Positions 33,397 through 42,430 of a stretch of 64,000 nt of DNA are shown in pieces (positions within the stretch are counted from its first letter, which is position 1; each line of letters starts with the position of its first letter). The notes beneath the pieces are model-generated. The model had not been told where the DNA came from. It was given only the letters and a program-made list of their open reading frames with translations, and did not search any database. Made by a program: the position numbers and the translations under genes. Source of the DNA: JARFPW01 sp035464655 (GTDB lineage: Bacteria; Gemmatimonadota; Gemmatimonadetes; Palauibacterales; Palauibacteraceae); contig DATHRZ010000024.1 of assembly GCA_035464655.1 (NCBI GenBank), forward strand, positions 1 through 64,000, read 5' to 3'.

Positions 33397-33636
33397 ATGG
33401 AGTGGGACGTGCCGCGCGTCGGCGATGTGACGTCGTTCGGCGAGGACGCGGGCCGTGAACTGTACATGCCGACCGAGGTGCCGCCGTATCGGATCGAGCA
33501 GGCTCCCACTCCCCGAGCGCATCCGGCCGCCGGTAGACTCCGCCGGCTTTACAGGATGCATCGTGCCGGGTCTATTGTACCGGGTTCGAAAGTACCGGGT
33601 TCGAACCCACCGTCTTCGTCTGGAGGCCGTCTGTGA
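33397..33636 (+). CDS. Possible small orphan ORF
   Basis: In the 382-bp gap 33251-33632 an open plus-strand frame without a start runs from 33319; the first ATG is 33397 (MEWDVPRVGDVTSFGEDAG). Third-position G/C bias is strong until about 33540 and then fades. No ribosome site or family is recognised. It may be a small gene with an unusual start or a gene remnant. The frame overlaps the GTG start of lemA by 4 bp and runs through the tandem repeats at 33563-33605. Confidence 0.3.
   Translation: MEWDVPRVGDVTSFGEDAGRELYMPTEVPPYRIEQAPTPRAHPAAGRLRRLYRMHRAGSIVPGSKVPGSNPPSSSGGRL
33563..33605. repeat. Short tandem repeat, about 14-15 bp, three copies
   Basis: GTACCGGGTTCGAA is present exactly at 33577-33590 and 33592-33605, and a degenerate copy (GTGCCGGGTC) begins at 33563. 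The array lies just upstream of lemA and could bind a regulator or be simple slippage. Confidence 0.55.
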
Positions 33637-34178
33637 CCATTCTCCTCGTCGTCATCCTGCTGCTCGCCGTGGGCGTCGGCATCATATACAACCGCCTCGT
33701 GAAACTCCGGAACCAGGCGGAAGGCGCGTGGGCCGACATCGACGTGCAGCTCAAGCGCCGTTACGACCTGATTCCGAATCTGGTCGAGACGGTCAAGGGC
33801 TACGCGTCCCACGAGCGCGAGACGCTGGAAGCCGTGATCGAAGCCCGCAACCGGGCGATGAGTGCCAGCGGGCCCGCCGAGCAGGCGAAGGCCGAGAACA
33901 TGCTGACGGGTGCGCTGAAGTCGCTGTTCGCCCTGGCGGAAGCGTACCCCGAGCTGCGGGCGGTAGAGGGATTCACGAAGCTGCAGGGCACCCTGGAGGC
34001 CATCGAGCGTGACGTGCAAAACGCCCGCCGCTACTACAACGCCGTGGTCAGGGACCTGAACACGTCGATCGAGCAGTTTCCGTCGAACCTCGTGGCCAAC
34101 GCCTTCCGGTTCCACAAGCACGAGTATTTCGAGCTGACCGACGAGGCGGAACGCGAGGCTCCGCAAGTCCAGTTCTGA
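33633..34178 (+). CDS. LemA family membrane protein
   Basis: This 181-residue protein has one N-terminal membrane helix (ILLVVILLLAVGVGIIY). The LemA domain follows: NRLVKLRNQAEGAWADIDVQLKRRYDLIPNLVETVKGY, YPELRAVEGFTKLQGTLEAIERDVQNARRYYNAVVRDLNTSIEQFPSNLVANAF. LemA proteins are inner-membrane coiled proteins, often paired with DUF2207 or TPM/HtpX partners; here the DUF2207 gene starts 3 bp later. GTG 33633 follows GGAGG. Confidence 0.93.
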   Translation: MTILLVVILLLAVGVGIIYNRLVKLRNQAEGAWADIDVQLKRRYDLIPNLVETVKGYASHERETLEAVIEARNRAMSASGPAEQAKAENMLTGALKSLFALAEAYPELRAVEGFTKLQGTLEAIERDVQNARRYYNAVVRDLNTSIEQFPSNLVANAFRFHKHEYFELTDEAEREAPQVQF

Positions 34179-34180
34179 CA

Positions 34181-35992
34181 GTGAGCGGCCCGCTCCTCGT
34201 CCTCTTTCTCGCCCTGTCGGCCGTCGGCGGGGCGGCGGGCCCCGGCGACGCGGTCCCGGCAGCCCCGGGCGCCCCTCCGGCCGTCGTGCGGTCGTGGTAT
34301 ATCGAGGACTTTCACGCCGACGTCCGCGTCGAAGCCACGGGGCGGGTCCACGTCACCGAGCGCGTCCGCGTCCGATTCGAGGGCTCCTACGAGGGCATCT
34401 ACCGCGACATCCCGATCGAGTATCGCCAGGCGCTGGGCTACAACTACACGCTGCGCCTGCGCGACATCGAGGTCACCGACACCGGCGGCAACGAGTTGCG
34501 GTTCGAAACGAGCCGCGAGCGGCACTACCGGCGCGTCAAGATCTGGGTACCCGACGCGCGCGACGCGGCACGCACCGTGGTCATCCGTTACACGGTGGAA
34601 AACGGCCTGCGCTGGTTCGAGGAGGACGATCGGGCATGGACCGAGTTCTACTGGAACGTGACCGGCGACGAGTGGCCGGTGCCCATCGACGCGGCCTCGG
34701 CCCGCGTGACCCTGCCCCGCTCCGCGACCGGCGTTCGGGCACGCGCGTTCACCGGCGCGTTCGGGTCTACGGCTAGCGACGCCGAGATCCGCGTCGACGG
34801 CCCGATTATCGAGGTCGCCTCGCGCGGCGGCCTCGGCATCAAGGAAGGACTCACCGTCACGGTCGCCCTCGATACGCGGGTGAACGGCGAGCCCGACGGC
34901 GATTACGTGATCGCGCCGCCCACCCTGGCCGAGGAGGTCGGGGCGTGGCTCTACAGCAACTGGCCGATCTTCCTCCCGTTCCTGGTATTCGCCGTGATGT
35001 ACATGATCTGGTCGCGGTACGGCCGCGACCCGAAGCGGCGGCCACTGACGACGCGCTACGAGCCACCGGAGGGACTCACGGTGTCGGAAGCGGGCGCGCT
35101 GATCGACAACCGCGTCGACATGCGCGACGTGACGTCGATGATCGTCGATCTCGCGGTGCGCGGATTCCTCAAAATCCGCAAAGAAGAGGGCCCTACCTTT
35201 CTCGGCTTCAACGTGGGAGGAGACACGTTCGAGTTCGAACGACTCCGAGATCGGCGGGAGTGGGACGGGCTGACGACCCACGAGGTCCAACTCCTCGACG
35301 CCCTGTTCGATGACGGCGCGAAGCACGTCGTTTCTACCTCCGACCTCAAGAACCGGTTCTACAAGGATCTTCCCGGGATCAAGAACGCCCTGTGGGACTC
35401 GCTGGTCGAGCACGGTATGTATCGGTCACGACCCGATCACGTGCAGGCCGTCTGGCTGGTGATCGCGGCGGTGGTCGGTATCGGGGGCGCGTTCGTCGGC
35501 GCGGCGGTCGCGGGGGCCGTCGGGATGTCGACCGTCACGACCGTGACGGCGGCCGCGCTGTCGGGGATCATCGTGGCCGCCTTCGGCCTGCTGATGCCCG
35601 CCCGCACGCGCCGGGGCGCCCGGGCCCAGGAGGAGGCACTCGGCTTCGAGGACTTTCTCGATCACGTCGAGTCCGACCGCTACCGGCGGATGATCACGGG
35701 CCCGGAGATGTTCGAGCGGTTTTTGCCGTTCGCGATGGCGTTCGGCGTCGAGGAAAAGTGGGCGGCGGCCTTCGCCGATCTCTACCGGGACCAGCAGCCG
35801 TCGTGGTACGTCGGCCCGTCCGGCTCCCGGTTTCACGCCACGGCCCTCACGTCGGATCTCTCGAACATGGCCACGAACACGGCAGCCGTCATGCAGAGCG
35901 CTCCGCGCAGCTCGGGCGGTTCGGGCTTCTCGGGAGGTGGCGGCGGGTTCTCCGGGGGAGGATTCGGAGGCGGCGGCGGTGGCGCGTTCTGA
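34181..35992 (+). CDS. DUF2207 membrane protein
   Basis: This 603-residue protein has a signal peptide and an N-terminal DUF2207 beta domain (WYIEDFHADVRVEATGRVHVTERVRVRFEG, IYRDIPIEYR). Membrane helices lie near 248-268 and 425-470, with a cytoplasmic region between (TVSEAGALIDNRVDMRDVTSMIVDLAVRGFLKI). The C-terminus is a glycine/serine-rich tail (GGSGFSGGGGGFSGGG), typical of this family. The partner is the LemA protein just upstream. Function is unknown; similar pairs are linked to envelope stress. Start is GTG 34181. Confidence 0.9.
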   Translation: MSGPLLVLFLALSAVGGAAGPGDAVPAAPGAPPAVVRSWYIEDFHADVRVEATGRVHVTERVRVRFEGSYEGIYRDIPIEYRQALGYNYTLRLRDIEVTDTGGNELRFETSRERHYRRVKIWVPDARDAARTVVIRYTVENGLRWFEEDDRAWTEFYWNVTGDEWPVPIDAASARVTLPRSATGVRARAFTGAFGSTASDAEIRVDGPIIEVASRGGLGIKEGLTVTVALDTRVNGEPDGDYVIAPPTLAEEVGAWLYSNWPIFLPFLVFAVMYMIWSRYGRDPKRRPLTTRYEPPEGLTVSEAGALIDNRVDMRDVTSMIVDLAVRGFLKIRKEEGPTFLGFNVGGDTFEFERLRDRREWDGLTTHEVQLLDALFDDGAKHVVSTSDLKNRFYKDLPGIKNALWDSLVEHGMYRSRPDHVQAVWLVIAAVVGIGGAFVGAAVAGAVGMSTVTTVTAAALSGIIVAAFGLLMPARTRRGARAQEEALGFEDFLDHVESDRYRRMITGPEMFERFLPFAMAFGVEEKWAAAFADLYRDQQPSWYVGPSGSRFHATALTSDLSNMATNTAAVMQSAPRSSGGSGFSGGGGGFSGGGFGGGGGGAF

Positions 35993-36016
35993 CCCCGTCC
36001 TATCTCCATACTACCT

Positions 36017-36044
36017 TAGACAACACAGTTCAACTAGCTAATTT
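36017..36044 (+). promoter_or_regulatory. Possible promoter upstream of the M28 peptidase gene
   Basis: TAGACA (36017-36022) and TAATTT (36039-36044) are 16 bases apart within an unusually AT-rich leader. The -10 match is weak. Confidence 0.25.
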
Positions 36045-36056
36045 ACAAAAGGATAT

Positions 36057-37382
36057 ATGATGTCTACACACAGTGCACGCATCGCCGCACTCTGCCTGTT
36101 CGTCGGGGCCTGCATCGCTACGGAAGCGTGCGCCGGCGGCGCCGAGCCTACGACCGACGCCGCGAGCGCGGAAAGCGACGCCGTCGAGCGCTACGCGTCG
36201 GGCATCGCATGGCTGGCCGCCGACGCGCGCGAGGGTCGAGGCCTCGGAACCGAAGGGCTCGCGGAAGCCGGCGCATGGATCGCGAAGCGGTTCGAAGAGA
36301 TCGGCCTCCGGCCCGCGGGAAGCGAAGGGCACGGCTACCGGCAGCCCTTCCCGACCACGATCCCCGACCCCGCGAACCCGCACGCCGAAGGCACGCCGGT
36401 GGAGGCGTTCAACGTCGTAGGCCGCCTCGAGGGCGCCGCGCCGAATCCGCTTTCGGGGGTGATCGTCGTCGGAGCGCACTACGACCATCTCGGCCATGGG
36501 GGTCCCGGGTCGCTGGACCCCGACAGCGATGCCGTCCACAATGGCGCCGACGACAACGCGTCGGGCACGATGGCGCTGATCGAAGCGGCACGCTCGCTCG
36601 CGTCCCGCCGCGATCGGCTGCGCCGCGACGTCGTGTTCGTCGCCTTCTCCGCCGAGGAGCGCGGACTCATCGGCTCCAGCATGTTCGTCCACGCTCCGCC
36701 CGACGACGTGCGAACATCCGACATCGTCGCGATGCTGAACATGGACATGGTCGGACGGCTGGGCGACGACGCGCTCCAGGTGCTGGGCGGCGGCTCGGCG
36801 GAAGAGTGGCCCGACATCGTGGGACCGGCGTGCGAGCAGCGCGCGCTCGCCTGCACCATCGGTGGGGACGGCTTCGGATCGTCCGATCATTCGTCGTTCT
36901 TCGCCGCGGACATTCCCGTTCTCCATTTTTTCACGGGCGCTCATTCGGAATATCACCGGCCGACCGACGACGCCGATCTGGTCGATACCGCCGGCGCGGT
37001 CCGAATCGTGCAACTGATCGTGTCGGTCACGGAGGAGCTGACGCGTCGGGAAGCCCCTCTGTCACTGGTGCGCTCGAGTGAACCGCCGGCACGGCAGATG
37101 CTGACCGGAGGAGCAAGACTCGGCACCATACCGGATTATGCCGGACCCGCCGACGGCAGGCCGGGCTTGCTCCTGTCCGCCGTGCGGACGGACGGGCCGG
37201 CCGAACGCGCAGGACTCCGGCGCGGCGATCTGATCGTCGGGATCGACGATCGCGAGATCGGCGACATCAACGACTTCATGGCGGTGCTGTCGGAGGCGAC
37301 GCCGGGCGAACGCGCGACCGTGAAGGTCGAGCGCGACGGCGAACTCATGGAATTCGAGGTGATTTACGGTGGCCAAAGATGA
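36057..37382 (+). CDS. M28-family zinc aminopeptidase with PDZ domain, lipoprotein
   Basis: The protein has 441 residues. The N-terminal signal (AALCLFVGAC) fits a lipoprotein. The M28 domain keeps all metal and catalytic residues: GAHYDHLG, NGADDNASG, FSAEERGLIGS, LNMDMVGR and EYHRPTDD. A PDZ domain fills about 345-435 (LLLSAVRTDGPAERAGLRRGDLIVGIDD). It would release N-terminal amino acids from peptides outside the cytoplasm. AAGGAT lies upstream of the ATGATG start. The leader (36000-36056) is notably AT-rich compared with its surroundings. Confidence 0.9.
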   Translation: MMSTHSARIAALCLFVGACIATEACAGGAEPTTDAASAESDAVERYASGIAWLAADAREGRGLGTEGLAEAGAWIAKRFEEIGLRPAGSEGHGYRQPFPTTIPDPANPHAEGTPVEAFNVVGRLEGAAPNPLSGVIVVGAHYDHLGHGGPGSLDPDSDAVHNGADDNASGTMALIEAARSLASRRDRLRRDVVFVAFSAEERGLIGSSMFVHAPPDDVRTSDIVAMLNMDMVGRLGDDALQVLGGGSAEEWPDIVGPACEQRALACTIGGDGFGSSDHSSFFAADIPVLHFFTGAHSEYHRPTDDADLVDTAGAVRIVQLIVSVTEELTRREAPLSLVRSSEPPARQMLTGGARLGTIPDYAGPADGRPGLLLSAVRTDGPAERAGLRRGDLIVGIDDREIGDINDFMAVLSEATPGERATVKVERDGELMEFEVIYGGQR

Positions 37383-38958
37383 CAGCGCGAGGCCGCGTGG
37401 CCGACTCGCCGGCGTACCCGGCGGCGAGATCGTCGCGCTGTCCGCCCTGTACGAAAGTACGCGGGCGATCGGAATTCGACCGAGCCTCGACGACTTGCTT
37501 CATGAGGTCCTGAGCCAGGCCGAGCGACTCATCGGCTTCGAGCACGCCGCGCTCATGCTGTTCGAGGAGGCGACCGGAACGCTCCGTGTCGCCCGACTCC
37601 GCGGCTACGGCGACCGAAGCGACGACCTGATGCGCTCCGTCCTGTCGAGCGGCGAGGGCCTGAGCGGATGGGCCGTCCAGCACCGCCGCTCCGTGCGGGT
37701 CGGCGACGTCCGCGTCGACCCACGCTACCGGGCGGGGTTGCCCGAGGCCCGCTCCAACATGGCGGTGCCGCTCATCGTGGGGCGGCAGGTCGCCGGCGTG
37801 ATCAACGTCGAGTCGGAGCGCAAGGACGCGTTCACCGAGGAGCATGAGAAGATGCTCACGGTGCTCGGCGCGCAGGCGGCCCTGGCGATCATCGCGTTTC
37901 GAACCCAGGACGACTTGCGTGCCCGCGTCGCCCAACTGGAGGCACTGCATCGCGTGAGCCGTCTCGCGAGCGAAGCGGGCTCGCTGGGCGTGACGCTCAA
38001 CCAGATGCTCGAGATCGCCCAGGAGATCGTTCCCGAGGCCCACTGCGCCATCCTCCTCCTCGACGACGAGACCGGCCTGCTCCGCCTCGCCGCCGGACAG
38101 GGCTACCAGGCGGCGGCCCGCTACCTGGAGATTCCCGTCGGCCGCGGCGTCACGGGCCGCTGCGCCGAGACGCGCCAAACGCAGCTGGTGCGTGACCTGC
38201 TCGAACCCGACGCGCAACACTACATTCCGGGGATCCCGGGGGCGCGCAGCGAGCTTGCCCTGCCGATGGTCGTCGAAGGCAAGACCGTCGGAGTGTTGAA
38301 CGCCGAGTCCGTCGAACCCGACGCGTTCGACGAGGCCTCGATCCAGACGCTGAAGCTGATCGCCCACCAGGCGGCCGCCGTGATCCGCGGCGGCCAGCTG
38401 CTGGACGAGACCCGCCGGCTGGCGATCACCGACGGCCTGACCGGTTTGCACAACCGCCGTCACTTCATGCGCCAGCTCGACGAGGCCGTCCGGCGCGCGG
38501 GGCGCTACCAGGAGACGATGGCGCTCATCATGCTCGACCTCGACCTGTTCAAGGACGTGAACGACAGGTTCGGACACCAGGTCGGCGACAGGGTGCTCGA
38601 GTTGCTGGCCACCGCGCTGCGAGACTCCGTGCGCGAGAGCGACCAGGCGGCGAGACTCGGCGGCGAGGAATTCGCCCTGCTGCTCCTGCGCTGTGACCGC
38701 GACCTGGCGATCGCGATCGCCGACCGCGTCCGCGAGCGCATCCGGCACCTGGCGCTCGAGGGAATTCCCGAGTCGGACATCGACCTGTCGGCTTCGGTGG
38801 GGATCGCATTCTTTCCCGAAGATGGCCAAGATCCAAAGACCCTGATGCGTGCAGCCGACGATGCGCTGTACGCCGCCAAGCGTAGTGGGCGCGATCGGGT
38901 CGTCCTCGCCGAAGCCGTCCCGGACATCGAGACGGAGACGGTCGAAGAGCCGGCCTGA
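37369..38958 (+). CDS. GAF-GAF-GGDEF diguanylate cyclase
   Basis: The protein has 529 residues: two GAF domains at about 20-180 and 190-345 and a GGDEF domain at about 350-515. The active site RLGGEEFALLLL is intact, and an inhibitory I-site RESD lies five residues before it, so it should make c-di-GMP with product inhibition. No membrane segments. GTG 37369 overlaps the 3' end of the M28 gene by 14 bp and is preceded by GAGGTGA. A downstream target in this window could be the exopolysaccharide operon at 42.4 kb (inference). Confidence 0.93.
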   Translation: MAKDDSARPRGRLAGVPGGEIVALSALYESTRAIGIRPSLDDLLHEVLSQAERLIGFEHAALMLFEEATGTLRVARLRGYGDRSDDLMRSVLSSGEGLSGWAVQHRRSVRVGDVRVDPRYRAGLPEARSNMAVPLIVGRQVAGVINVESERKDAFTEEHEKMLTVLGAQAALAIIAFRTQDDLRARVAQLEALHRVSRLASEAGSLGVTLNQMLEIAQEIVPEAHCAILLLDDETGLLRLAAGQGYQAAARYLEIPVGRGVTGRCAETRQTQLVRDLLEPDAQHYIPGIPGARSELALPMVVEGKTVGVLNAESVEPDAFDEASIQTLKLIAHQAAAVIRGGQLLDETRRLAITDGLTGLHNRRHFMRQLDEAVRRAGRYQETMALIMLDLDLFKDVNDRFGHQVGDRVLELLATALRDSVRESDQAARLGGEEFALLLLRCDRDLAIAIADRVRERIRHLALEGIPESDIDLSASVGIAFFPEDGQDPKTLMRAADDALYAAKRSGRDRVVLAEAVPDIETETVEEPA

Positions 38959-38989
38959 TCGCGCTCCGAAGCCGAGAGGAGCGATGCGG

Positions 38990-39325
38990 ATGAGCGATCT
39001 GGCCGAACAGAGCTGCGTGCCCTGCAAGGGCGGAGTTCCCCCCATGGAGGCCGAGGAAGCCGAGCGGTTTCTCGCACGCCTCGACGACGGTTGGGACGTC
39101 GCCGAAACCCACCATCTCGAACGCACCTACGAGTTTCTCGACTTCGCCGAGGCGCTCGCGTTCGTGAACGCGATCGGCGCGATCGCCGAGGAACAGGGGC
39201 ATCATCCCGACATCCACCTCGCATGGGGTCAGGTCGGCGTCGAGATCTGGACGCACAAGATCGACGGCCTGACCGAAAGCGACTTCGTGCTGGCCGCCAA
39301 GTTCGACCGGGCCTACGAGGGCTGA
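38990..39325 (+). CDS. phhB: Pterin-4a-carbinolamine dehydratase
   Basis: This 111-residue protein has the PCD motif: EEQGHHPDIHLAWGQVGVEIWTHKIDGLTESDF, with the two His of the active site, and an N-terminal CVPCKGGVPPM typical of bacterial members. It dehydrates 4a-hydroxytetrahydrobiopterin formed by aromatic amino acid hydroxylases; a non-catalytic role in molybdopterin or moonlighting is known for some. ATG 38990 has AGGAG eight bases upstream; ATG 38984 is too close to that site. Confidence 0.92.
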   Translation: MSDLAEQSCVPCKGGVPPMEAEEAERFLARLDDGWDVAETHHLERTYEFLDFAEALAFVNAIGAIAEEQGHHPDIHLAWGQVGVEIWTHKIDGLTESDFVLAAKFDRAYEG

Positions 39326-39343
39326 CCCCGCGGTTCGCGCCAC

Positions 39344-40423
39344 GTGAACATCGTATTTCTCGATTCGTGGCTGCGCGACCGCGCCTCCGGCAGCGGGTCG
39401 GCCGTGGCGATCGCCGGACTCCAGCGTGGGCTCGAGCGGCTCGGACACCACGTGGACGTCCTTCGGCCGCGGCAAGGCATGCCTTTCCTCGACCTCACGC
39501 GGATCGTTTACAACCTCTCGTTGGCGAGGCGGATCGAGCGGGTGGCCGGCTGCTACGATCTCGCCGTCGGCTTCGACATCGACGGCTGGGCCCTGCCCGT
39601 CGATCCGGGCGCACGGTTCGTCGTCGCGCTGAAGGGCGTGGCGGCCGAGGAGGGAAGGTTCGAAACCGGCCTCAACCGGATTCGGTTCGCGGTGTATTCC
39701 CACCTCGAAGGGCGCAACGCACGCTCCGCCGAACGCGTGTTCGTGACGAGCCGGTACGCGGCGCGCGCCGCCGTCGACGCCTACGGGCTGGATCCGCGAA
39801 GCGTGCGCATCGCTCCCGAGGCGATCGACGAAGATGTGCTCCGCCGGGCCGCCGTGGCGGGTGACGAGGAACCCGTCCCCACCGATCGAGCCCCGGTAAT
39901 CCTGTCCGTCGCCCGACAGTACCGCCGCAAGGACACGCCGACGCTGCTCCGGGCCTTCGCACAGGTTCTGGACGAGTTTCCGGCAGCGCGCCTGCGCATC
40001 GTCGGCGACGGTCCGCGGCTGCCCGCCGCCCGGTGGCTGGCGGGCCGGCTCGGCCTGGCGAACACCGTGACCTTCACGGGCGCACTCGCCTCCACCGCCG
40101 AGCTCGACCGGGAGTACCGACGGGCCCGCGTGTTCTGCCTGCCGAGTCGCCAGGAGGGATTCGGGATCGTATACCTCGAGGCCATGGCATACGGCCTGCC
40201 GATCGCCGCCGCCGAAGCGGGTGCCGTCCCCGAGGTGGCGCCGCCGAACCGAACCTCCCTGCTCGTCCCGCCCGGCGACGCGGGGGCGCTCGCCGCCGCC
40301 CTGGTCCGGTTGCTCGGCGAGCGTGAGCTGGCTGCACGCCTCGGTTCCGCGGGTCCGGCGCGCGCCCGCGAGTTCGACTGGACATCTACCGCACAGGCGT
40401 TCCTCGACGGCCTCGCCAACTGA
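39344..40423 (+). CDS. Family-4-type glycosyltransferase
   Basis: This 359-residue GT-B protein has ILSVARQYRRKDTPTLLRAFA, LRIVGDGPRLPAARW, VTFTGALAS and CLPSRQEGFGIVYLEAMAYGLPIAAAEAGAVPE, the retaining GT4 motifs. Start is GTG 39344. It probably adds a sugar during glycolipid or polysaccharide assembly. It lies 18 bp after the pterin dehydratase gene. Confidence 0.88.
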   Translation: MNIVFLDSWLRDRASGSGSAVAIAGLQRGLERLGHHVDVLRPRQGMPFLDLTRIVYNLSLARRIERVAGCYDLAVGFDIDGWALPVDPGARFVVALKGVAAEEGRFETGLNRIRFAVYSHLEGRNARSAERVFVTSRYAARAAVDAYGLDPRSVRIAPEAIDEDVLRRAAVAGDEEPVPTDRAPVILSVARQYRRKDTPTLLRAFAQVLDEFPAARLRIVGDGPRLPAARWLAGRLGLANTVTFTGALASTAELDREYRRARVFCLPSRQEGFGIVYLEAMAYGLPIAAAEAGAVPEVAPPNRTSLLVPPGDAGALAAALVRLLGERELAARLGSAGPARAREFDWTSTAQAFLDGLAN

Positions 40424-40540
40424 CCCGACCGAGCCCTCGCTTGCCCTTTTTTCGCGCGCCCCCCGATATTGGGCGCGAACATTCAGCCCCGCGGTGCCTC
40501 ACCGCGCGGGGAAATGGAGCACTGCCCGCGAGAGGAACGC

Positions 40541-42274
40541 ATGGAACACCAGGGTCCGGGTCCCGCCGCCGCCACATCCGCTCCGTCCGACCTGCAATGG
40601 TTCGGTCACCCTCGCGGCCTTTCGACGCTGTTCTTCACCGAGATGTGGGAGCGTTTCAGCTACTACGGAATGCGCGCCCTGCTCATCCTGTTCATGACGA
40701 CGGCCGTGGTGGAGGGGAACCCCGGTCTCGGCTTCGACGAGGCGACGGCCGGCGCCGTGTACGGACTCTATACCTCGATGGTCTACCTGCTGACCCTCCC
40801 GGGCGGCTGGATCGCCGATAAGCTCTGGGGGCAGCGCCGGGCGGTATTCGTCGGCGGATGCATCATCGCGCTCGGGCACTTCACCCTGGCCGCTCCGCTC
40901 GTCGGCCTGCCCGATGTCCCGTCGTTCTTTCTCGGACTGCTGTTCATCGTCATCGGAACCGGCCTGCTGAAGCCCAACGTCAGCACGATGGTCGGCGATC
41001 TGTATCCGGAACCCGAGGATGCCGCTACGGATTCCCAGCGCGAGCAGTGGGGAGCGCGTCGCGACGCGGCGTTTTCGCTGTTCTACATGGGCATCAACAT
41101 CGGAGCCGTACTCGGCCCGCTCATCTGTAGCCTGCTGGGCGAGAAGGTGAGCTGGCACCTGGGATTCTCGGCCGCCGGTTTCGGCATGGTCCTCGGACTC
41201 ATTCAGTATCGTCTGGGCGACAAGTACCTGGGCGAAGCCGGGCGCTTCCGGAGCGACGATCCTCCACAGGTCGTGAGCCGACGAAGCCGTAATTTCTTCC
41301 TGTCGACAGCCGTGGCCGGCGCCGTCGTCGCCTTGATCGTCTGGCTGCTCGTCTCGGGGGCGCTCGGCCTCAGCCTCCAAGTCTTCGCCACTTGGGTCGG
41401 TTACGGGATCCTTCTCGTTTCGATTCTATTCTTCGCCTACCTGATCTTTGGCGTCGGGTTGGCTACCGCGCTCGGCCTGCTGTTCGTCGGCCTGTCCGCT
41501 GTGATCCCCTCGCTTCAGCCGGGCATGACGGCCGTGGCCGGCGGCCAGTGGGCCATCCTGATCACGCTCGGACTGTTCGTCCTCGCCAACCTGGGTCTCC
41601 TGGTCGCGAAGCGCGGCGGCGAAGGCGTCAGCATCGAGAAGCAGCGCCTGATGGTCATCTTCTGGCTGTTTCTCCTGGCCGCGATTTTCTGGTCGGGATT
41701 CGAGCAGGCGGGCTCGTCGCTCAACCTGTTCGCGCGCGACCTCACCGACCGTTCCGTGTTCGGCTGGGAGATGCCCGCCGGCTGGCTGCAGCAGGTGAAC
41801 CCATTCTTCATCATCGTGCTCGCCCCGGTGTTCGGCGTGCTCTGGACCTGGCTGGCCCACCGCAACCAGAACCCCTCGATTCCGATGAAATTCGCGCTCG
41901 GTCTGCTGGGTCTCAGCGCCGGGTTCTTCGTCATCATGTGGGGGGCGACGGGGGCGACGCCCGACAGCCCGGTATCCATGGGCTGGCTGATCGCCACTTA
42001 CTTCCTGTTCACGTGCGGCGAGCTCGCGCTCTCGCCGGTCGGCCTGTCCTCGATGACCAAGCTGGCGCCCCCGGGACGGCTGGGGCAGATGATGGGCGTG
42101 TGGTTCATCGCCGCGGCCCTCGGCAACCTGTTCGCCGGACTCGTGGCGGGCCGGCTCGAGACCTTGCCGGCATCCACCCTGTACCTGAACGTGGCGCTGT
42201 TCGTCGGGGCGGCGGGCATCGTTGCCCTGCTGCTCAGTCCGTTCGTCAAGCGCCTGACGGGCGGAATCCGCTAG
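40541..42274 (+). CDS. POT/PTR2-family peptide transporter
   Basis: This 577-residue membrane protein has the POT signature FFTEMWERFSYYGMRALL (ExxERFxYY) in the first helix and GGWIADKLWGQRRAVFVGG in the next helices. About twelve to fourteen membrane segments follow, including the LFFIAAALGNLFAG-like closing region. It imports di- and tripeptides with protons. ATG 40541 follows GAGAGGAA; ATG 40469 or 40514 would add residues unlike the family. Upstream (40485-40512) a GC-rich hairpin of uncertain meaning is present. Confidence 0.92.
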   Translation: MEHQGPGPAAATSAPSDLQWFGHPRGLSTLFFTEMWERFSYYGMRALLILFMTTAVVEGNPGLGFDEATAGAVYGLYTSMVYLLTLPGGWIADKLWGQRRAVFVGGCIIALGHFTLAAPLVGLPDVPSFFLGLLFIVIGTGLLKPNVSTMVGDLYPEPEDAATDSQREQWGARRDAAFSLFYMGINIGAVLGPLICSLLGEKVSWHLGFSAAGFGMVLGLIQYRLGDKYLGEAGRFRSDDPPQVVSRRSRNFFLSTAVAGAVVALIVWLLVSGALGLSLQVFATWVGYGILLVSILFFAYLIFGVGLATALGLLFVGLSAVIPSLQPGMTAVAGGQWAILITLGLFVLANLGLLVAKRGGEGVSIEKQRLMVIFWLFLLAAIFWSGFEQAGSSLNLFARDLTDRSVFGWEMPAGWLQQVNPFFIIVLAPVFGVLWTWLAHRNQNPSIPMKFALGLLGLSAGFFVIMWGATGATPDSPVSMGWLIATYFLFTCGELALSPVGLSSMTKLAPPGRLGQMMGVWFIAAALGNLFAGLVAGRLETLPASTLYLNVALFVGAAGIVALLLSPFVKRLTGGIR

Positions 42275-42283
42275 CCGCCTGCC

Positions 42284-42301
42284 CGGAGGCTCCCGCCTCC
42301 G
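42284..42301 (+). terminator. Hairpin after the POT transporter gene
   Basis: CGGAGGC/GCCTCCG, 7 bp with a TCCC loop, starts 10 bp after the stop codon. No U-tract. Confidence 0.35.
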
Positions 42302-42330
42302 ATCCCGCCGCCCGACGAGCGCGCCACCGG

Positions 42331-42355
42331 CCGGCCTCGACCCCTGCGAGGCCGG
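42331..42355 (+). terminator. Second hairpin before the sigma-54 promoter
   Basis: CCGGCCTCG/CGAGGCCGG, a perfect 9-bp stem with a 7-nt loop, ends 8 bp before the -24 element at 42363. It may insulate the exopolysaccharide operon from read-through. Confidence 0.35.
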
Positions 42356-42362
42356 TCGGCAG

Positions 42363-42378
42363 TGGCACGCACGTTGCT
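42363..42378 (+). promoter_or_regulatory. Sigma-54 (RpoN) promoter of the exopolysaccharide operon
   Basis: TGGCACGCACGTTGCT matches the -24/-12 consensus TGGCACG-N4-TTGCW at every fixed position. It lies 53 bp before the GTG at 42431; transcription would start near 42389. Activation would need an enhancer-binding protein, not visible here. Confidence 0.75.
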
Positions 42379-42430
42379 CACGTGTTGTCTGGATCTCTAT
42401 CACCAAAGTCATCAGACAGGCAGGGGAATC

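Noticed and set aside
33577..33610. tRNA T-arm-like GGTTCGAA sequences
   Set aside because: No 5-bp T-stem with a 7-nt loop, no acceptor or anticodon stem can be built around them; they are part of a tandem repeat.
40455..40477. Rho-independent terminator after the glycosyltransferase gene
   Set aside because: A 7-bp CGCGCCC/GGGCGCG stem exists, but the T-run precedes the stem on the plus strand, and the minus strand has no gene ending there.
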